Part shown: positions 57,536-64,000 of the stretch, in pieces
How the letters are laid out: every line of letters starts with the position of its first letter
How positions within the stretch are numbered: position 1 is the stretch's first letter
Source of the DNA: Gigaspora margarita
Lineage: Eukaryota; Glomeromycota; Glomeromycetes; Diversisporales; Gigasporaceae
NCBI GenBank assembly: GCA_009809945.1
Contig: WTPW01000716.1
Span: 156,764-220,763 of the forward strand
DNA length: 64,000 bases
Direction: 5' to 3'
Program-made: the position numbers and the translations under genes
The notes under the pieces: model-generated
Databases searched by the model: none
What the model was told of the DNA's origin: nothing
What the model saw: only the letters and a program-made list of their open reading frames with translations

Positions 57536-58358
57536 TTGCTCAATGCACTACCAATTCTCAAAAAAATGAAATTAAATATATCTCAAGAAGAACCTGAAAT
57601 ATGCTTATTGTATAATAAACCTGAACCATTATTTGAACCCAATAGAGCTAATTTGGAACTGATTATGATATTGACCTGCCTTCATAGCTTTCATCTTAAA
57701 TGTAGTATTATTTCCTTAAAAAATAATATGGCATGTCCTCAATGCCAACAACCTATTTATCCTAGAGATGATAATAATACACCAACACTTTTAAAAGAAG
57801 AAGAATACATGGTCAAAAAACTTTTTAAATACTTATCCAAAGAACCACAAAACTTTAGTCCAATATCTAAAAGCATGGATATAGAAAATTCTATAACTTC
57901 ATATATGACAAAATAGTTCAAGCTAAAAAAAATTCTTGAAGAAAAATACATGAAGTGTCTAGTACTAAATATTGAGTTCTTGATTCTTACTATCTTCTTG
58001 GAGAAGCATTAGTAAAAAAATTAGTGAATTTGAAACTAACTACCCCCTTCAAACTGCTCGAACCTTGCTTAATGCAGAAGTTAAGAACCAATTTCCCTCT
58101 GACATATCTTGTAATATTTTTAACAAGAAGAAATGCTCAGCTATAAATATTTACAAGATATTTAGTACAGAAGGTTTAGAAAGGGATAATATCATGCAAA
58201 TTAGAAAGATTAGCCCATCAACTTTTGGAAGATTTAATGATAAAGTAATAAATCCATTCAAGAAAAAGTTAGAACCACTTTTTTTAAACCGAATATGTTA
58301 AAAAATCAATTAGATAATTTAGATCTAAATGAGGAAATAGAACCAATGTTAACTGATT
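57536..58358 (+). pseudogene. RING-H2-like protein (element 2 accessory)
   Basis: First in-frame ATG at 57566 (MKLNISQEEPEICLLYNKPE). The domain EICLLYNKP...LTCLHSFHLKCSII...MACPQCQQPIY has the C-x-H-x2-H-x2-C and C-x2-C parts of a RING-H2 finger. The second Cys of the first pair is Tyr (CLLY), a likely TGT to TAT change. After a stop at 57916, the frame continues near 58010-58300 as KISEFETNYPLQTARTLLNA, IFSTEGLERDNIMQIRKISP and FGRFNDKVINPFKKKLEPLF, then NMLKNQLDNLDLNEEIEP. A ubiquitin-ligase role is only by family analogy. Not found in element 1. Confidence 0.6.
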
Positions 58359-58431
58359 AAATAAAATTATATATTTTTTTGTGATAAATTATTTTTGCTA
58401 TGCTTTCAAGAAATATTGCCAAAAAGGCAGG

Positions 58432-58595
58432 CACCTGATACTAAGCTAAGAGAGAGCAGTATTATGTGTTTAGTGACATATTATATCATCTGATGCTGAG
58501 CTATGAGAAAGTAGTATCATATGTTTAGTGATATAATAAATATATCATCTGATACTAAGCTATGAGAGAGCAGTATTACATGTTTAGTGCTGATT
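58432..58595 (+). repeat. three tandem copies of the shared upstream motif
   Basis: Units starting near 58432, 58487 and 58546, spaced 55-59 bp: CAYCTGATACTAAGCTATGA + GAGAGCAGTATTACATGTTT + AGTG. The single copy in element 1 is at 27912. Each has GATACT...AGTATY pairing. Confidence 0.85.
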
Positions 58596-60169
58596 TTTAA
58601 AATAATATAATTATATTTTTTAATATCTTCATCAAATCCAAGATATATTATTCTTAATATCTGCTCTCACACAATTAAATAAAAAATATATTCAAGATCA
58701 GTATTATCAAAATATTAATTAACTGAATATTTATTATGCCAGAAAAATATATATATGTATTAACCCAGTCTTAATACTAACTTATTGCAGTAAGCTAGAT
58801 ATGTGAGACATATTTTTATTTTGATATTTTTCTGGGAGCTTATATATCATAGCTCTTTTTTTAGCTATTTCATGGGGTATATTATCTTTTACTATATTTT
58901 TATAAACTATTGTTTGCCAATGTCCATATGGCAAACTAGTTATTCTATCAGATAATATTCAATGCTTAGTATCTATAGAGCAAAAAGCCTTCTTTTCTGA
59001 TTTAACCAAATATAAAATATGGTCTTTTGATTGTATTCACATTTTTGGCATAGAATACTTTTTTATTAAAGAGACAGACTCAATATACTTGGGTCATAGG
59101 ATCAAAGACCTCAGTATTGTCTACTGGTTCCTCAAAAAGTAAGCTACCTAAAGATGGAAAATATGCATCTGTAGCCATTTCACTCATATTCTTTTTGCTA
59201 ACTCTTTTATGTTTAGACTTTGTGGTTTTGTTTGCCAAAACATAGTAATAAGACTTGGCATGGATATGATAGGATTCTGTAATTATACTGTCTGGAGTTT
59301 CATCCTTATATTTGCTAATAGTTGTATCCCCATTAAGGTTAAAGAGATCAGGTCGCTCTTCTATATCTTTATAGATATCCTCAGTCTCAACTTGAAATAT
59401 AAATGAGTCTGTATCCATATATCTGAGCTAAACTTTATTACCATATTTCTTTTTTACATATCCATACCAAAAGTGGTACATGTGAAGCTTGCTAAGGCCC
59501 AAGATTGATGCTCCAACAATAATAGGCTTATTAAGAACAATATTAGCTTTTCCTATATATGCTCCTATAAGTAAAGGTCCAAGTTGCCTAGCATACTTAA
59601 ATGAAGGCTTATGAATTTTATTCAAGAAAGGCTTTTCATTGTGCTCATTAACCATCCTCATAAGTTTGACATCTTGGTACTTATGAATGTTTTCTATAGT
59701 TTTACCATATACATCATTATTTTTGAGTTTAAAAAAGTCACTTATAAATATGTTTCCTGCTTTTTTAGCCTTATTACATTTTTCTGTATTAAAAGCTATA
59801 TAGGGGGCAAGACAATTATCCTGATTGAATGATAAGATCTCTGTAACTTCATCTACTATCATATCTAATTTTACATAGTATTGGAGTTCTTGGTAATGAA
59901 TAACATAATCTTTTTGTGGTCCAAGATGGGGTACTAATTTTTTTGTTGCTAAAAACTGCCCACCATCTAAGCTATCTACAAGCTCAGTGGCATAGAGGCA
60001 CAACATATTTTTATTTATGGCCATATTCTCTACTGCCAGAGGTAAATCACTCAAATAGTTATGAGTTTTTAAAGAAAAGTGTGCCTTAATATTTAAGAAG
60101 AATCCTCATTTTGAATCTGGCTTAATTCTGAGAGCTATATTAAGATATTTCGTATATCAGGATTCTTAA

Positions 60170-61063
60170 GGGTAGAGGATACATAGATCAATTTTCATAT
60201 AATATGCATGGCAAATCAAGACCTTATATAGAGAATAAAAATATGGCACTGATAAAAATTTTTGAGAACACAATTAATTTTTTTCAAAATTTTATATTTT
60301 TATAGTTTAAATTATGCTTTTTCTAAAGATATAAATTTTAATAAACAAATTATTTTAAAAAAGTATACTTATATATATCATAAAGTTTGCTGTGGTAGCA
60401 TCAAATTTGCTGGGATTACACAAAATCATTAATTTTGATTAGCTAGATCAGGACCCTGAAATATACATAGATAGGTCAGGTTAATTATAGGGTTACTAAA
60501 AAAGAAAAGATCTGCAGAAAAAGCTTCAAAAATAAGCAAAAAAATTACTATAAATAGAAAAGATCTGCATAAAACCTCAAAAATAAGCAAACTCACACCT
60601 GACCTATCTATGTATATTTCGGGGTCCTGCTAGGACCCCGAAATATACATAGATAGGTCAGGTGTGAGTTTGCTTATTTTTGAGGTTTTATGCAGATCTT
60701 TTCTATTTATAGTAATTTTTTTGCTTATTTTTGAAGCTTTTTCTGCAGATCTTTTCTTTTTTAGTAACCCTATAATTAACCTGACCTATCTATGTATATT
60801 TCGGGGTCCTGTCCTGCTAGATCATATGATCATCATATGATTTTTGTAAACAAAAAATCAATACCCAATCTCTAACTACATCTTTCTCAGCAAATATCTA
60901 ACCAATATTAATGGGTTTACTACTATTAGAATTACAAATACCTATTCTACAACTTCTAAAATAAATTTTAAAATAACTTACTTAATAAAATTTTTTTTAA
61001 TTTTAAAAAAAAAAATTTTTGCCATCAAGATCATATGAAAAATGATCGATATATTCTCTACCC
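60170..61063. mobile_element. TTAA-flanked MITE carrying a nested MITE dimer
   Basis: Ends GGGTAGAGGATACATAGATC and CGATATATTCTCTACCC are inverted; TTAA is duplicated at 60166-60169 and 61064-61067. Same family as 36879-37246. The empty site is GATTCTTAAGCAAAT in the element 1 polymerase. Without the nested dimer it would be about 520 bp. Confidence 0.85.
60450..60815. mobile_element. head-to-head dimer of the AGGACC MITE
   Basis: Two copies of the MITE seen at 48566 lie in opposite orientation (about 60450-60628 and 60631-60809), joined at TCCTGCTAGGA. The arms are essentially identical. The 8-bp target GCTAGATC flanks the whole dimer (60442-60449, 60816-60823), so it looks like one insertion event. 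Confidence 0.9.
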
Positions 61064-61479
61064 TTAAGCAAATATTCCTAACTTGCCTCTTATCGATAAT
61101 TTCCAATAGGCAAATGCTAACTCATGGCCCAGCTATAAAAATTTGTTGCATCTACATATAAAATCCATGTTGTTGGTTTAGATGGTTTAAAGGCTTTACC
61201 CATCTTAGGGTTGTTGGCTTTAAAATATCAATGATCTACTATAGCTATACCCTATACTTAGTCTTTTCTATAAAATTATGCATAGCCATATCTGTAAAAA
61301 GCTTAATTTTAACTCCTCATCTTAAGCATAGCATCCCAAGAATATGCTAGAAGTAAAACATAATGGCTAGGATCAAGTCCATCATATTCTATAAACATTT
61401 TTTACAACTGTGTCCAGACTTCTGCAAGGCTAAGCACATCAATTATGGTTATAGTACAAGATACTAAAACTAGTAATTA

Positions 61480-63320
61480 TCTAACATAAGAACAAATAGT
61501 ATATTATTAGATAATTTTTTCTGTAAAAAATATAAAGAAATAATTAAAAAATAAAATTACTGATCCATTTGTTGGTCTAGCAATATTGAAACTAATAAAA
61601 GTTTTGTATAATAAAGAATAATACAATTTGTAAAATAATAAGAACTTTTATTATATAATAAGTATATAAAAAGAATAGAGTATTGTAGCTAGATTAAAAT
61701 TTTTCTAATAAAACTTTTTATTCTTTAAATTATATAAAAATTATATATATACAACCCAGATTCAGATTTGGTAATATATTTTTTACATATTTGTTTTGCC
61801 CCAATTCCAAATATACTAGGAACATAGTATAAAGTACGAAGTGTATGGTTCAGTTCAAGTTTTGTGTTCATTAGCAAAATCTGGGATCTGATTGGACACC
61901 CTAATAATTTATGAATATCAACTAATTAAATATAGCTAAGCTAGATACCTGCAGCAATCAAGTCAAATCCAGTTATGAAGCTATAAATCCAAACTGAGTA
62001 TATCAATATAGGTATTTCATGCTAAGTTTAATTTCAATAGTTGTAATATTAATTAGGATAAGACATGGATATTAATAATTTATTAGGCTTTAATTTTAAA
62101 AGAATGTATATTTATGTTTTTTTAATTTAAAGAGAGTATACATTAGATGCATAGATGATGAACAAAGGGAAGGACCAACCATTTATATAAATTCTAAATC
62201 TCAGATACATTTACATTGTTACTACTACGTTTATACTTCTTGAGTAATGTCCATATAATTAAGCTACTAAGAATACATAATAATGTCTAATACTAGAAAG
62301 GTAAGATTAACATAGCTATAACGATACAATTATAGAAGGTATGTGACAACTTTACAAATTTTACCAATATGAAAGTGAGAGGCAAAGGAAAAAAATTATT
62401 CATTATAGAATAATGATTGCTTATATTGTAATCACTTTCATATTTTAGCTATGATAATATTTCTAACTGCTCAGTTGCTGGACTCTTGCATAGAAACACA
62501 TTGTGGCAACAAATTTAGTACTAAAAATCAGCATTTGTACCTAAACTCTACCTATACAGGATCTTGCCATGTTGTGGCAATATGGTAACTTTCGAATTTT
62601 GCATATGTCCACAATATCTGATTCTGATTAGATGCTCTAATTTTGTATTGTTATGCAAAAAGGTGCAATAATCTACATCCTTACTAGGGACGCAATCATG
62701 ATTGTATCTAGTGCTTAGGGATTAACAATTATCTCATATCTAATTGCTAAATACAAAGTTAATAGGAAGTCATTAGTGGCAAAAACGATTCTCAGCCCTT
62801 TGATTTCTGAATTTAGAGCTCCATAGATTCATTCACATAAAAATTTAATTATCATGTGATTGATGATCTGGGTTTTCTTGAATGCATTTTGCTTTGAAAT
62901 CACAGGACTGAGGATTGTTTTTGTTACCACTAATCCACCTGAAAGTCATACTTGAACCTTAAAGTTAATTGCACTTTCCTCTGATACTAGTCATCGTTGC
63001 ATTGCCTGAATGTTTCTTTGATTAGTGGAGTTCAATTAGTATTCAATATTGTATGCATGTTTGAAAAAAGCATTCTCAGCCTAATAATCAGTCACAATTG
63101 AGAACCTATGACAAAATTGATACAATAGCTAGGATTTTTTTTACTCATATGCTTGTTATCAATAATTGGATAAATTATTGGGGTGTCGGTCAACTAAGTA
63201 AATCAAAACTATATATAGTACTATATAAAAATTAAATATTGAATTGTTTTTTATAATTAAAATGATCAATATCAAATATATGATTAATTAATATATATAT
63301 CAAAATATACACAAGAACAA
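61480..63320. other. intergenic beyond element 2, nothing identified
   Basis: AT-rich, slightly less so around 62500-63000. I see no coding frame, tRNA or TIR, and no right TIR for element 2. Confidence 0.5.
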
Positions 63321-63322
63321 TT

Positions 63323-63487
63323 ACATATGGGACCCCCTACAGCAAAAGGGGCAGTGGGACAAAAAAAATTTTTTTTATTTTAATTGATTTCTTGAAGAAT
63401 CAGATTAATAGGATTACAATTTTTATAAAATTACAAATACAAAATTTTTGTCCCACTGCCCCCTTTTGCGTGGGGGTCCCATATGTC
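63323..63487. mobile_element. 165-bp TIR MITE
   Basis: ACATATGGGACCCCCTACAG at the left against GTGGGGGTCCCATATGT at the right; GCAGTGGGACAAAA / TTTTGTCCCACTGC pairs inside. The ends are palindromic, so the target duplication cannot be separated from the TIR. Confidence 0.85.
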
Positions 63488-63614
63488 AAATACTAAATAC
63501 AAAAATATAGCAATTTAATGATTATTACATAAATTTATTTATGAAATTAATAAATTATTAAAGAAATTTAATGCGACTTCTTTACCAAATTCTTGTAGTT
63601 GAATGTCTTGTAGC

Positions 63615-64000
63615 TCATATTTTTTCAAGACCCAACTTCAAATTCTTACGTTCAATCTTATCTAAAGTTAGGCGAAGTTTAGATTTCTTTGACAATAAAG
63701 ACATATTGGCATGGGTCTTTAAGTCAAGTTTATTGAAAAGTCCCTTGACTTGTTGCTGGTGAATGACAATAAAGTAAATATGAGTTTGAATGAAGTTATA
63801 AAGTTTAGAGAATTTATATAATTCAAAATGATCAGCTTTGCAAAAATTTCCAAATTCTTCATAAAATTCAATATCATTTAATAACAACGTATGCAAGCCA
63901 AAATCATTAGTATTCACATTATCCATATCATTTTTTAGTTCATTCACATATTCTAATTCCAATTCTGAAGGTGACTTAATCCAATCCTTTTTAAGAACCA
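63615..64000 (-). CDS. unrecognised ORF, partial at window end
   Basis: The frame is open from the window edge to a stop at 63615, about 128 codons, with no ATG needed within view. It includes KDWIKSPSELELEYVNELKN, DMDNVNTNDFGLHTLLLND, FYEEFGNFCKADHFELYKFS and YFIVIHQQQVKGLFNKLDLK, then LLSKKSKLRLTLDKIERKN. It is charged and helical. The style recalls C-terminal parts of transposon-encoded proteins in these genomes, but I cannot name a family. Confidence 0.5.
   Translation of the reverse strand, partial: VLKKDWIKSPSELELEYVNELKNDMDNVNTNDFGLHTLLLNDIEFYEEFGNFCKADHFELYKFSKLYNFIQTHIYFIVIHQQQVKGLFNKLDLKTHANMSLLSKKSKLRLTLDKIERKNLKLGLEKI

Larger units (their letters stand above)
46150..61470. mobile_element. 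Polinton-like giant element 2, old and truncated
   Basis: Carries homologues of element 1 genes in the same order and orientation: Cys-rich protein, KPTY protein, integrase, coiled-coil/gag, protease, minus-strand ORF, then the polymerase C-terminal half. The left side has a diverged TIR remnant. The right side stops within the polymerase gene at about 61470 and no right TIR is seen. Nearly every gene has stops, and insertions add at least 3.1 kb. Confidence 0.8.
58782..61470 (-). pseudogene. family B DNA polymerase, C-terminal half, in element 2
   Basis: Motif A survives as LYVDATNFYSWAMS (about 61130), motif B as KLKNNDVYGKTIENI (about 59720), motif C as YMDTDSFIF (about 59410). Two long open stretches remain (59428-60054, 59080-59418). 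The N-terminal third, including the exonuclease, is missing beyond about 61470, so the element is truncated. An 894-bp TTAA element interrupts it. Its sequence across the insertion sites of element 1 proves the empty sites there. Confidence 0.88.

Overview
The window reads as transposon-dominated intergenic DNA from a eukaryote with a very AT-rich, repeat-rich genome, most likely an arbuscular mycorrhizal fungus (Glomeromycotina, Rhizophagus/Gigaspora type). The pointers are short spliceosomal introns, tRNA-derived SINEs, decayed copies of the large protein-kinase family typical of these fungi (motifs VPQL, DLINKCLDAEPKDRPTARELADIL, HPQAIYT), and Polinton/Maverick-type elements, which I recall being reported from this group. 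I see no secure housekeeping gene. Species assignment is inference.

Layout. 0.9-3.5 kb is a ~590-bp tandem array of a kinase C-terminal pseudogene, interrupted by a 499-bp MITE and ended by a 1.7-kb TIR element. 5.3-5.7 kb holds a 30-bp minisatellite inside a small, possibly secreted ORF. 6.3-7.3 kb is a broken unrecognised gene, and 10.1-11.0 kb a hAT remnant beside a possible exon.

11.44-34.68 kb is the centrepiece: a giant terminal-inverted-repeat element. It carries a family B DNA polymerase, an RVE (DDE) integrase, a gag-like coiled-coil protein, a retropepsin-like aspartic protease and several small genes, most of them unrecognised. About 9 kb of younger insertions sit inside it: a 7.55-kb CACTA (Tnp2/Plavaka-type) transposon with its own nested hAT MITE, another hAT MITE, a tRNA-derived SINE and a 239-bp insert. 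Most have exact target-site duplications (TSDs), and removing them reunites the reading frames.

34.7-46.1 kb is gene-poor: SINE-like copies, MITEs, foldbacks and a degraded hAT transposase. About 46.15-61.47 kb holds a second, older, truncated member of the same giant family. It has the same gene order (Cys-rich protein, KPTY protein, integrase, coiled-coil/gag, protease, minus-strand ORF, polymerase) plus a RING-like gene. Its gag keeps a CCHC zinc knuckle. It too is riddled with insertions, including a TTAA-flanked element carrying a perfect head-to-head dimer of a MITE. The window ends in an unrecognised partial ORF.

How it fits together. PolB would copy the element and the integrase insert it. 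Gag and retropepsin take the place where canonical Polintons carry jelly-roll capsid and cysteine protease genes, neither of which I can find. Because this gag-protease-integrase-PolB combination is syntenic in two strongly diverged copies, it looks like the real gene content of the family and not a chance insertion. It is the best candidate here for an undescribed system. Most large genes are pseudogenes; several small genes of element 1 remain intact.
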